A model generated the notes under the pieces. That model saw only the letters and a program-made list of their open reading frames with translations. It had not been told where the DNA came from and made no database searches. Of a stretch of 64,000 bases of DNA, positions 56,063-64,000 are shown piece by piece. Positions within the stretch are counted from its first letter, which is position 1. Every line of letters begins with the position of its first letter. The translations under genes and the position numbers were made by a program. Origin of the DNA: AWTP1-13 sp963770295 (lineage in GTDB: Bacteria > Pseudomonadota > Alphaproteobacteria > Rhizobiales > Hyphomicrobiaceae). The stretch is from contig CAVYPA010000006.1 of NCBI GenBank assembly GCA_963770295.1, forward strand, positions 186,001-250,000. The letters run 5' to 3'.

Positions 56063-57247
56063 ATGGGCCCGTTGGACGTTGCGTGGCAACCGTTGATCTC
56101 TACATTACATGCGTCCGGCCGCAAGGTTGCACTTGCGATCACCGGAGGCGGCAGCGGGGCGGTCGGCGAGTTGCTTCGTGTTCCCGGGGGCTCTCGGCTG
56201 CTGGTCGAGGCGCAGATTCCCTACGACGCGCTGGCGCTTGCGACATTTCTCGGCTTTGCACCCGCACAGGCCTGCAGTGTTGACACTGCAGTTGCGATGG
56301 CACGGAGCGTACGGGCACGCGCGGCCAGGCTGGTGCCGGCCGGTACCGATCTGGTTGGCCTCGGCGCGACGGCGGCACTGGTTAGTGATCGCCCGCGCAA
56401 AGGCGAGCATCGGTTTCATATCGCATTCGACAACTCTGCTGGCATCGCGCACTGCACGGGCGTGATGGCCAAGGGCCGACGTGGTCGCGCCGCTGAAGAA
56501 GACCTTGTTTCGAGCGCGATTGTCTTATGGCTAGCCCACGCGTGCGGGATAGCCGCGCCGTCACCACGCACCCTGCTCGAAGCGGATGAATATTTTGCGG
56601 ATACGGCCTCCGCAGCCGTAGATACTATCGATCAGCTCTTGGCCGGCGAGCTCAATCGCGTCACCGCCCAGCCCGATGGCCAAATGATGCTGTCGGCGCC
56701 GCCACCCCGTGTGCTATTGCCAGGCTCTTTCAACCCGGTGCACGCTGGACATTTGTTGCTGGCGCGGGTCGCCGAAGAGCTCAGGCAGCAGCCCTTGGCA
56801 TTCGAAATCTCTGTCACTAACGTCGATAAGCCACCGCTGGCGGGCCAGACGGTGAGAAACCGGCTCGCGCAATTCGCGTGGAAATCGCCGGTCGAACTCA
56901 CGCGAGCACCAACCTTCCTCGAGAAGTCGCGCTTGTTTCCGAGGACCACGTTTGTGATCGGCGCGGACACAGCGGAGCGGCTGGTTGCGCCGAAATATTA
57001 CGGCGATGATGAGGTTCAAATGCACGTCGTGCTCGATGAAATCGCTAGTTCCGGAGCCAGCTTTCTGATGGCCGTGCGCCGCGACGCAGCGGGGCGCGTA
57101 CGCGCGCTGAACGACATTCCCGTGCCGCGGCGCTATGTCGATCTCTTCACTGAAATCCCTGAGCACCAATTCCGCTTTGACACCTCCTCATCCGAGGTTC
57201 GCGCACGGGGACGCGTAGCTGGCAATTCATTACGAGCCCAAAGATGA
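56063..57247 (+). CDS. Fused NMN-deamidase-like (CinA-C) and nicotinate-nucleotide adenylyltransferase-like protein
   Basis: A 394-residue fusion. Residues ~1-195 match the CinA C-terminal/PncC fold: VALAITGGGSGAVGELLRVP (Ser31 at the position of the catalytic Ser), GGSRLLVEAQIPYDALALAT. Residues ~210-390 are a nucleotidyltransferase: LLPGSFNPVHAGHLLLARVA with the HxGH motif at His227-His230, TTFVIGADTAERLVAPKYYG, and a C-terminal SSSEVRAR in place of ISSTxxR. PncC converts NMN to nicotinate mononucleotide, and an adenylyltransferase would convert that to the NAD precursor, so both halves could act in sequence. Similar domain order occurs in some eukaryote-type proteins. The ribosome site is weak. 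Stand-alone gene. Confidence 0.78.
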   Translation: MGPLDVAWQPLISTLHASGRKVALAITGGGSGAVGELLRVPGGSRLLVEAQIPYDALALATFLGFAPAQACSVDTAVAMARSVRARAARLVPAGTDLVGLGATAALVSDRPRKGEHRFHIAFDNSAGIAHCTGVMAKGRRGRAAEEDLVSSAIVLWLAHACGIAAPSPRTLLEADEYFADTASAAVDTIDQLLAGELNRVTAQPDGQMMLSAPPPRVLLPGSFNPVHAGHLLLARVAEELRQQPLAFEISVTNVDKPPLAGQTVRNRLAQFAWKSPVELTRAPTFLEKSRLFPRTTFVIGADTAERLVAPKYYGDDEVQMHVVLDEIASSGASFLMAVRRDAAGRVRALNDIPVPRRYVDLFTEIPEHQFRFDTSSSEVRARGRVAGNSLRAQR

Positions 57248-57548
57248 TGCAAAGCGCTTACCCCATAACCCCGCCCCGCGCGCATCGTGGATGCGTGTCT
57301 TTGCGGCGGCGAGGAGGGAGCCGCGCTCTCGGCTAGCCGCAGAAGACCGGAGCATCAGGAAGGACTCAGGAGACTCCCAATAACGTCGGAAGCGAGCATT
57401 GATCGCGGCCTTGCGCCAGAAGTTGCCTCGCCGATGCCTCACGTGGAGAAGGTGCGCAGACCACCGAGCTCGAGCGACTCGACGACGCTTTGCCTCCGAC
57501 CGCGCGCCTTCCCTTGCCCTCGACGAAGTGTGCACTTCCCCTTCATGC
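57248..57548. other. Intergenic, nothing recognised
   Basis: About 300 bases between convergent genes. Open frames on both strands are Arg/Ser/Ala-rich and look like GC-rich shadow. No terminator structure stands out. Confidence 0.35.
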
Positions 57549-58550
57549 TTAGCGCGGGCGACGCGAGCGCGCTCCCTCCCAAGCCGTCCTATTGATCGGG
57601 AACGCCGGCATCGTCCCGCCTAGCGCGGCTAGAATTTGCTCGGCAGCGGAACGGGCAAGCAGCAGTGACGCCTCGACCGTCGCGCCGGCGACGTGCGGTG
57701 AAAGCGTGACCTTCGGGTTTGTCAACAGGGGATGATCGCTTGGTAGCGGTTCGGGATAGAACGCGTCAATCCCTGCACCGAAGAGATGCCCGCTATCGAG
57801 AGCGCCGTTCAAGGCCGAGAAGTCGAGAACCTGGCCACGTCCGGTATTGATGACAATAGCCCCCTTCGGAAGTGACGCCAACTCACCTCCCCCAATCATG
57901 CCGCGGGTCTCAGGGGTCAACTCCGGCACAAGTACGAGGATATGGCTCTTGCTCAGCATCGTGTGAAGGTCCGGAATCATTTCGATGCCGGCCAAACGCG
58001 CAAGCCGCGGGTTGACGTACGGGTCATAGCCAAGAACACGGCAATTGAAGCCGTACTTCAACTTCCGCGCGACTTCGGAGCCGATATACCCGACGCCGAC
58101 GATGCCGACGGTCCTTCCTTCGAGCTCAGTAATTTGCAGACCCGACCGCATGTTCCAAGCCGATCCGTCCCGAACGGCTCTATCACCCCATACCAGCTGT
58201 TTGGCGGTCGCCAGGATCATCATGATCGTATGCTCAGAGACCGGCACGCGACCGAAGCCCTGGTGATTTACGACAAGGATGCCGCGCTCAGTTGCGGCCG
58301 GAATATCGATGTTGTCGGTGCCGAACCCAGACGACGATACGACCACAAGGTCTTTACCGGCATCGAGCACGTCCGCAGTTACACGCTCAGGAGTGCGGAC
58401 CCAAAGTGCGCGCGCACCATGCAGGACCTGCTTTAACTCAGCCGTATTGTTACTGTCGACAACAACGACGTCTGTCCCACCATCAGTTAGCATTTTATGG
58501 CCTGCGGTATGATACATGGACCGCCACAGAACCACTCTCCCCTTCGACAC
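57549..58550 (-). CDS. D-2-hydroxyacid dehydrogenase, NAD-binding
   Basis: A 333-residue D-isomer-specific 2-hydroxyacid dehydrogenase. The cofactor loop is TVGIVGVGYIGSEVARKLKY (GxGxxG) with YDPYVNP after it. The catalytic triad is in place: Arg in VINTGRGQVLDF, Glu in DAFYPEPLP and His in SPHVAGAT. It reduces or oxidises a 2-oxo/2-hydroxy acid such as glyoxylate or phosphohydroxypyruvate; the exact substrate is unknown. A GTG start at 58550 is chosen because GGGGAGG precedes it and conservation begins there; the frame stays open to 58694. Confidence 0.87.
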   Translation of the reverse strand: MSKGRVVLWRSMYHTAGHKMLTDGGTDVVVVDSNNTAELKQVLHGARALWVRTPERVTADVLDAGKDLVVVSSSGFGTDNIDIPAATERGILVVNHQGFGRVPVSEHTIMMILATAKQLVWGDRAVRDGSAWNMRSGLQITELEGRTVGIVGVGYIGSEVARKLKYGFNCRVLGYDPYVNPRLARLAGIEMIPDLHTMLSKSHILVLVPELTPETRGMIGGGELASLPKGAIVINTGRGQVLDFSALNGALDSGHLFGAGIDAFYPEPLPSDHPLLTNPKVTLSPHVAGATVEASLLLARSAAEQILAALGGTMPAFPINRTAWEGARSRRPR

Positions 58551-58933
58551 GGTGTGACCTCCCCACGGAAATGTGTTGTGCCGAGCAGCGGGCGCGCGCC
58601 CTTTGCATCTGGCTAGCTGATTGAGCCTATCAATCTGGGCTGCAAAGGGGAATCGCGCAGATGGCAGCTGACGAACCCACCCGTTCTGTGCCAATTGGCG
58701 CTTTGCGCCGGGCTGGCGCAGGGATCCTCATCCGCCCGCACAGCTCGCGGATCGAGGCTTCTTTGCTTCCGCGCTGCCTCGACGCGTCGCCGTGCAGCCC
58801 ATCGCCTGGTAGAAATGCCGATCGTGCGGCTATTCCTTGCGGATGATGCGGCGACTGCCCGTCGGCATGCCCTTCGAGATTGATGCTGTCATAGCTGCGG
58901 CGCTTCGATGGACTGGGTCTCGCGCCAAGACAC
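58551..58933. other. Intergenic, nothing recognised
   Basis: About 380 bases between two minus-strand genes. No credible start plus family on either strand. Confidence 0.35.
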
Positions 58934-60583
58934 TCAGACCGACTTTGCTTCGTTCCTGAGTTTCGCCTCAATCATCTCCCGAAGCGTGCGGCGCATGATC
59001 TTGCCGGCGCCCGACACCGGAAACTCAGGAAGGAGTTCCAACCGCTCGGGCAATTTGAACTTTGCAACGTTCTGACCCAACAAGAACTCGGTCAACTGTG
59101 CGAATGTGAGAGCGGCGCCGGGTTTGAGGACCACAAAGGCACAGGCGCGCTCGCCGTATGTGGGATCCGGCATGGCGACGAGCGCTACCGAATGAACCGA
59201 ATGATGCTTAAGGATCAGATTCTCGACCTCGTCGATGTTAATTTTCTCACCACCGCGATTGATGAGGTCTCCCTTGCGGCCCTCCGCATAGATGTGGCGG
59301 CCACGCTTGGTGACGACGTCCCCCATTCGGTAGAAGCCGTCCGGCGTAAAGGCTCGGGCGTTGACATCGGGGGCATTGTAGTAGCCGCGAATAGTGTAGG
59401 GCCCCCGGGTTACCAGCTCTCCCTTCTCACCGTCGGGAACTTCGCTTCCTTCTTCGTCGATGACCCTGATTTCGTCGTCAGGACACATCGGCGCGCCGGA
59501 GCTCATTAGGATCTTTTCGTCATCGTCATCGAGCGACGTCAAGTTGAGCAAGCCCTCGGCTGTCCCGTAGACTTCCTGGTAGAGACAATGAAGCGTCTTA
59601 CGCACACGGTCTCTGAGTTCCGGCGACAACCGTGCACCTCCGTTTTGGACAGTCCTCAGCGAGCTGACGTCGAATTTGGCGAGGGTGGGGTCGTTCAGCC
59701 AGTTGACGAATAGCGGCACGGCCGCTGGGATCGTGGTCACGCGCTCTTTTGCGACAAGTGCAAAGACAGTCGAAGTATCCGCCTTTGGCGCGATCACAAC
59801 CCGCCCGCCGCTGGCGATGGCACCGAGCATCCCGGGCGAACCGAGATTGTAGTTGTGCGCCAGGGGCAAGACAATGAGCTGAACGGTCTCGGAACCAAAG
59901 CCCGCGACGCGAGCACTCCGCTCGAAATTGTAGACATAGTCATTGTGGGTACGAGGAATGAGCTTCGGAAGCGCCGTAGTCCCGCCCGACAGCAGCATCA
60001 ATGCGACGTCGGATGGATCTGGCATCTCGGTGGCAATGGCGGCAACCGATGTCGCTGGCGGGTCCGAGTCGATCAGAACCGATAGCGACATCTCATCAGT
60101 TGTGCTTGCCCCGAGCACGAACACGTTGCGCAAAGCAGGAGATGTCTCTCGCACCATCCTGGCCATGCCTTTGAAGTCGAAGTCTCGGATACGGTCGGGA
60201 ATGAACAGGGCGGATGCTCCCGAGGCCCTGACATAGTGCGAGATTTCACTTTGCCGGTGCGAGGGAAGCGCCAGCACTGGAATAACGCCAAGTCGCGTCA
60301 ATGCAAGAAATGTGATCAGGAACTCCGCGCTATTCGGAAGCTGGAAGACTACGATTTGGCGCGAGCGTAGACCGACGCCGTGTAGATTGGCGGCAAGCCG
60401 CAACGATCGGATCCAGATGTCTTCGAGCGTCAACCGCCGTTCGCCGTCGATTATTGCTAACCGCTTGGGTGTCACCGCGACCAGGTTTGCAAAGTAGTGC
60501 GGTAGCGAGAAGTCGCGCCAATACCCTTTCTCACGATAGCTGCGGGCAAGGTCTTCGGGCCAGGGTACACATCCAGGGAGCAT
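58934..60583 (-). CDS. AMP-forming ligase, 2,3-dihydroxybenzoate-AMP ligase-like
   Basis: A 549-residue ANL-superfamily enzyme closest to EntE/DhbE. The P-loop is LMLLSGGTTALPKLIPRTHN plus DY, typical of aryl-acid ligases. A5 is YGTAEGLLNLTSLDDDDE, A7 FYRMGDVVTKRGRHIYAEGR, A8 KGDLINRGGEKINIDEVENL, and the catalytic A10 Lys lies in PVSGAGKIMRRTLRE. It should adenylate an aromatic acid and pass it to CoA or a carrier protein. No carrier-protein, isochorismatase or NRPS gene is nearby, so a degradative CoA-ligase role is at least as likely as siderophore synthesis. The start at 60583 gives normal family length; the frame is open to 60694. Confidence 0.85.
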   Translation of the reverse strand: MLPGCVPWPEDLARSYREKGYWRDFSLPHYFANLVAVTPKRLAIIDGERRLTLEDIWIRSLRLAANLHGVGLRSRQIVVFQLPNSAEFLITFLALTRLGVIPVLALPSHRQSEISHYVRASGASALFIPDRIRDFDFKGMARMVRETSPALRNVFVLGASTTDEMSLSVLIDSDPPATSVAAIATEMPDPSDVALMLLSGGTTALPKLIPRTHNDYVYNFERSARVAGFGSETVQLIVLPLAHNYNLGSPGMLGAIASGGRVVIAPKADTSTVFALVAKERVTTIPAAVPLFVNWLNDPTLAKFDVSSLRTVQNGGARLSPELRDRVRKTLHCLYQEVYGTAEGLLNLTSLDDDDEKILMSSGAPMCPDDEIRVIDEEGSEVPDGEKGELVTRGPYTIRGYYNAPDVNARAFTPDGFYRMGDVVTKRGRHIYAEGRKGDLINRGGEKINIDEVENLILKHHSVHSVALVAMPDPTYGERACAFVVLKPGAALTFAQLTEFLLGQNVAKFKLPERLELLPEFPVSGAGKIMRRTLREMIEAKLRNEAKSV

Positions 60584-61446
60584 CAAAACTCTCGCATCGT
60601 TCAAGCGTGGGACGGTGTCAGCAGAAAGGGGCCGATAGCCGTGCACGCGACTCGGTAAAAGGCGCGGACCCTCGGAAGGCAGCTCTTGGCACAATGCGGC
60701 GGCGCCATATGATCAAGAAACCGCTCATACCAAGCCGCACTCGCTCGCGAGGCAGGGTTCATCGTCGAACGTGCCCTTCTAGCGTTCGCAATCATTGCGC
60801 GCGGTGTCCGCTGACCATTTTCCCGTTTGATGAGCTTCGACAATATTGCAGAAGGTTCCTAGCTGCCGGCCCGCAACGCTGAAATGTATTGCATCAAGTC
60901 ATTGATATTGTCGATAAACTACGAAAGTTGCTTTGCGGACTGAACCGCGAGCCCTCCCTGGTTCGCGTTTCCCCCAGGGTGGGCGCCAGGCACCCCTCCT
61001 ACAGGAAACGAAGCGCCGAGCACCAGGTCGAGAACGCTGAGTTCGGCAAGGCAAGCGCGGTCGCTGGCGGCCGCCGACCAATGCCGCCCGACGCCTAACC
61101 TCGCGCAGGCCGAGCAAGCCGATGCAGAGGCAGAAGGCCATATACGGGTTGACACCCAGATCACGGGGCCACCTCGTGGCGAGGCGAACGCAGAGGCAGG
61201 GGGCTCGCGGCGATCCTGGTGCGGCGTGGCGGATGAGGGAAACCTTACAATGCCTGGTTGAGTTGGCTGCGCACCGCTCCTCGCTCATGTCCAGGACGAG
61301 ACTCCACTACCAAGCCTTCCAGGCCGGCGGTGGCGTGACCATTCGCTAATACGCGTGCCATATTCCGGCGATCCCGCGTGGCACGAGACCGCGCTAGACG
61401 AGGCCTGAAGAAGAGCGAAAGCATTGCAAGGTTCACGGAGATCCCC
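60584..61446. other. Gene debris between ligase and dehydrogenase
   Basis: About 860 bases. A minus-strand segment near 61100-61200 (DLGVNPYMAFCLCIGLLGLR) resembles the conserved NPY helix of glutamine-synthetase-type proteins, but flanking frames do not continue the family and a different frame holds SVLDLVLGASFPVGG. I treat it as an unidentified relic. The ~300 bases next to the ligase hold nothing visible. Confidence 0.3.
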
Positions 61447-62325
61447 ATGCGAATAGGCTTCCTTGGCGTCGGCAACATGGGTCAGCCCATGGCCGAAAAA
61501 CTACTCGATGCGGGGCATGAGCTTTGGATCTGCGATGTGCGCTTGGATGCAATGCAACCGCTCCTGGAACGCCAGGCACGGCGTGCCGTCTCACCGAAGC
61601 AGCTGGCTGATGCCTGTGACACGGTGGTGGTCTCACTGCCGACGCTCGACGTGTTTCGCCAAGCTACAACCGGACCTGAGGGGCTGCTCTCCGGAAGCGC
61701 GCTCAAGACCCTCGTCAACACCTGTACGGTCGGCGGCCCTTTCATCACCGAGATCGCGCACGCCTGTGCTGCCGCAGGTGCAATGCTGATCGACGCGCCC
61801 ATCAGTGGCGGCCGGGCGGGAGCGCAGGCCGCTACACTTGCCGTCATGGTCTCAGGCAATCTGACAAAAATCGCGGAACTGATGCCGATCTTCCGTCTTT
61901 GGGGGCCGACCGTGGTGATCGCGGGTGACAAACCCGGCGCGGCTCAGATCATGAAGCTGACAAACAATATCTTGTTCGCCGTGTCGCTGATCGCGACATC
62001 GGAGGTGATGACGATGGCCACAAAGGGCGGCATTCCACCCGATGCCATGCTGCAGATCCTCAACAATGGCACCGGCCGAAACTTCGCAACAATGAGTTTG
62101 TTCCCCAGCGCCGTGATTACACGCAGCTTCGAATTCGGTGCCACATTCGAAATCCTCATGAAGGACGTTGACCTCGCCATTGAGCAGGGCGAGGCGCTCG
62201 GCGTCCCCATGTGGGTGTGCCAAGCGGCGCGCCTGGTCTTGCTGCACGGTGTTTTTCAGGGTCGCGCACAGCAGGATTTGTCCCGCGCGGTGCAAATCGT
62301 CGAGCAGGGCGTTCGAACGCGATAA
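61447..62325 (+). CDS. 3-hydroxyisobutyrate dehydrogenase-family oxidoreductase
   Basis: A 292-residue beta-hydroxyacid dehydrogenase. The N-terminal cofactor loop is MRIGFLGVGNMGQPMAEKLL (GxGxMG) with Asp after beta-2 (WICDVRLDAM), giving NAD preference. The substrate loop is APISGGRAGAQAATLAVMVSG, and the catalytic Lys lies in QIMKLTNNILFAV. The family oxidises 3-hydroxyisobutyrate, tartronate semialdehyde or similar acids. GGAG stands before the ATG at 61447; an earlier start at 61378 is less likely. It is flanked by debris and monocistronic. Confidence 0.88.
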   Translation: MRIGFLGVGNMGQPMAEKLLDAGHELWICDVRLDAMQPLLERQARRAVSPKQLADACDTVVVSLPTLDVFRQATTGPEGLLSGSALKTLVNTCTVGGPFITEIAHACAAAGAMLIDAPISGGRAGAQAATLAVMVSGNLTKIAELMPIFRLWGPTVVIAGDKPGAAQIMKLTNNILFAVSLIATSEVMTMATKGGIPPDAMLQILNNGTGRNFATMSLFPSAVITRSFEFGATFEILMKDVDLAIEQGEALGVPMWVCQAARLVLLHGVFQGRAQQDLSRAVQIVEQGVRTR

Positions 62326-62660
62326 TGCATGGCATGGTTCGTAGATTGCAATGTATGAGGCAGGAGCTTGCGGGTGGAATTTAGCGCGGCTGACGCGCGC
62401 CGGCTCTGAATAGGTCCTGGCGCACGCGAACGTTGCCGCAAACCGAGTGGCGGTGATGGCCTTCAGTCAACACACGGCAAATGATGCAACCCTACTACGG
62501 CGTGAACGCATAAAACGAGAAGCGCGGACACTTGGTCAGTCGAGCCGGGCCGGCGGGGTTTGTCGGATTCCCCAGTTTCTCCGATGCAGCTGGCGGACGG
62601 CAATACTGCAGCGCAGAAGTCGGCCGCTAAGTGCCAGGACGCAAGTCACTTCCGACCAGT
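62326..62660. other. Intergenic, nothing recognised
   Basis: About 330 bases after the dehydrogenase. Short frames only; no supported feature. Confidence 0.4.
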
Positions 62661-63310
62661 CTATGTGGGTAATCCGGCAGCAGTCAGCTCGGCGGTGAAC
62701 GGCTCAAAGGTTACGCGCGATAAGAAATTCGTCAACCGAATGTTCGGGAAGCTCGTGAGCAATTGTTCAATCGTGGTCCCCAGTTCTTGCGTGCGCCCGA
62801 GCCTGACAAGGGAAATGATGACATAGCCATGCCAAGGCAGGTGCCCAGGACTCGCTTGAGCGGCGCGCCGTGCTGCGATCAGGGCGGCGTCGGCATCTCC
62901 TTTAAACAGCCTGGCACGCGCCAGCGCAGCAAACGCTAGATGCCGCGCCGGATCGAAAGGACTGCAACGTAATGCCCTCTCAGAGAGACGGATCGACTGG
63001 TCGTGGCGTCCAGCCCAGGTGTTGACCCACCGCCCCCACCGCCAGCGCATGGGCATTGCTGGGTTTTGAGCCAGCGCAGGTTCGGTCATCTGTATTGCGG
63101 TATCATAATCCCGGGTTGCCCTGGCATAGGCATTGGCGGCAAACGCTAGCGTAGACGCATCGTCCGTTCTGATCGCCATGACAGCCTTCGCGTGCGCAAG
63201 CGCGCTCGCGAGATCGGCGGACAATTCTGCCGACTCATTCCAAATTCGTTGAATCTGACACCACGCTGCCAGCCCGTGCGCTTCGGCAGCCTCCTTCAGC
63301 CTTTGGGTCA
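62661..63310 (-). pseudogene. Adenylate cyclase-type TPR tail, isolated
   Basis: About 215 residues of TPR-like helices: DLASALAHAKAVMAIRTDDA, STLAFAANAYARATRDYDTA, IRLSERALRCSPFDPARHLA, FAALARARLFKGDADAALIA, LVRLGRTQELGTTIEQLL and the family end FEPFTAELTAAGLPT. This is the C-terminus of rhizobial class III cyclases with TolB and TPR regions. No cyclase or TolB part lies upstream. It belongs to the same family as the inverted fragments at 6236-6537 but there is no overlap, so I cannot say they were one gene. Confidence 0.65.
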
Positions 63311-63551
63311 CGTGGGGACGCCGCCTTGGCAAGCCTGCACACCTCAAGCGGCATCGGCTACTTCGGTTGCGGGCGGGAAGAAACGTTCCCGGCAACGGGC
63401 ACGCCCCTAAGTAGACCAAACGATACCAAGTGGACATCTGGCAACGTCGAACCGATCGACCGCGCACCTCGCTCGGACGTGCGCAACGGGCCGGCTGGCG
63501 ACGGGCATCATTGCCCGCGATGCCGCCTTATTTCTGTCAGCCGAGTTAGTC

Positions 63552-63728
63552 ATGTCGACATGGAGGCGCGAGTTGGGAGACGGCGTCGCCGCTCCCGAAG
63601 CCCGAGTTGTATCTCCGGGGCGCCTCACCACAGCAAACCGATTGCACCTGGCGATGGATGAGGCGAAGATTGATGATTGGCTGATCGAGGACATCCTTGA
63701 TCTCCTGAATGACGCTCTCGGCGGGTAG
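63552..63728 (+). CDS. Possible small hypothetical protein
   Basis: A 58-codon frame with a protein-like, acidic C-terminus (LHLAMDEAKIDDWLIEDILD then LLNDALGG). No recognised family, and the ribosome site is poor, so it may be the tail of a broken gene. Kept because the composition is unlike the shadow frames around it. Confidence 0.3.
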   Translation: MSTWRRELGDGVAAPEARVVSPGRLTTANRLHLAMDEAKIDDWLIEDILDLLNDALGG

Positions 63729-63843
63729 AGACCCTCGAGGCACATTTTCTGACCAGGACACGCGCGTGTCCCTGATGGGTTTCATGCGTGCGAGCGACGA
63801 TGCCCGTCAGTATCGGCGAACGGGGATACAGGAGGGAACGGGG

Positions 63844-64000
63844 GTGCTCAAACGAAGCCTCGTGGCCGCCCTGATCGGGGTGGTGGCAACGCCGGCCGTC
63901 GCGGAATGGCGCCTACCATGCATTATCGCCCCTGGCTGCTCCGTCACCTTGGTGTCCCCAGAGTATGCTGCGCGCCCCGTGCAGCCGCTCAACCCCGAAG
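63844..64000 (+). CDS. Exported protein, N-terminus only (cut by window end)
   Basis: GTG start with an ideal GGAGGG seven bases upstream. It encodes a signal peptide (LKRSLVAALIGVVATPAVAE, cleavage after AVA) and then RLPCIIAPGCSVTLVSPE with two Cys. The frame is open to the window edge. An in-frame ATG at 63784 is possible but lies outside the signal-peptide logic. Family cannot be judged from ~52 codons. Confidence 0.55.
   Translation, partial: MLKRSLVAALIGVVATPAVAEWRLPCIIAPGCSVTLVSPEYAARPVQPLNPE

Noticed and set aside
1..64000. CRISPR array or tandem repeat cluster
   Set aside because: No set of evenly spaced identical 25-40 base repeats was seen; the only periodic array is the short-motif array before fic.

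Overview
The window looks like a piece of a GC-rich alphaproteobacterial chromosome, most likely Hyphomicrobiales (Bradyrhizobium-like) or a neighbouring order. This is an inference from gene content: CoA-transferase/thiolase/OB-fold cassettes, a TolB-like adenylate cyclase family, paired DUF899 genes, a polyamine-type ABC importer and multi-rhodanese proteins. I see no rRNA, convincing tRNA, CRISPR array or phage structural gene. Intact genes alternate with relics, chimeras and single-base frameshifts, so this is an accessory or decaying region, or an assembly with residual indel errors, or both.

Layout. 0.3-3.5 kb: IS110 transposase relic, a HEAT-repeat protein and a Crp/Fnr regulator lacking its DNA-binding end. 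4-5.7 kb: an intact Fic AMP-transferase behind a phased array of TTTTCAY-type elements. 5.7-7.05 kb: a scrapyard of response regulator, adenylate cyclase (both strands), acyl-CoA dehydrogenase and serine hydrolase pieces. 7.05-8.5 kb: divergent spermidine-synthase-like and YcgN-like genes. 8.85-10.5 kb: degenerate group II intron. 10.5-16.5 kb: M20-type peptidase, IS110 and amidohydrolase relics, fumarylacetoacetase-family enzyme, four-domain rhodanese protein, lipocalin-like protein. 16.8-18.8 kb: decayed sbcC. 19.0-25.7 kb: a complete Wadjet (JetABCD) anti-plasmid operon with translationally overlapping genes, bounded by IS481 debris. 26.3-30 kb: chimeric and frameshifted genes (amidase/TSUP, LysR, MATE, a small exported protein).

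30.2-38.2 kb: FAD monooxygenase, then a minus-strand catabolic operon reading amidohydrolase relic, SDR, double-domain CoA-transferase, Zn-ribbon/OB-fold protein, thiolase-like protein. These probably act together on a CoA-activated organic acid. A SnoaL-like protein lies just upstream. 38.5-40.5 kb: an exported protein and a caspase-like relic. 41.1-46.8 kb: a polyamine-type ABC importer operon (binding protein, two permeases, ATPase) ending in a ThDP enzyme, which suggests uptake coupled to catabolism. 47.2-49.1 kb: flavin monooxygenase and a RidA/DUF1028 chimera.

49.2-55.8 kb: two related modules, each with a DUF899 thioredoxin-like gene, a small membrane-protein gene downstream and a divergent regulator. 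The two divergent intergenic regions share a conserved block, so one module is probably a degraded duplicate. VOC and LysE genes sit between them. 56-64 kb: a fused NMN-deamidase/nicotinate-nucleotide adenylyltransferase, D-2-hydroxyacid dehydrogenase, DHB-AMP-ligase-like enzyme, 3-hydroxyisobutyrate-dehydrogenase-like enzyme, a cyclase TPR tail relic and the start of an exported protein cut by the window edge.

The best-supported biological system here is Wadjet. The most unusual signals are the fic upstream repeat array, the duplicated DUF899 modules, the NAD-recycling fusion and several enzymes with degenerate active sites.
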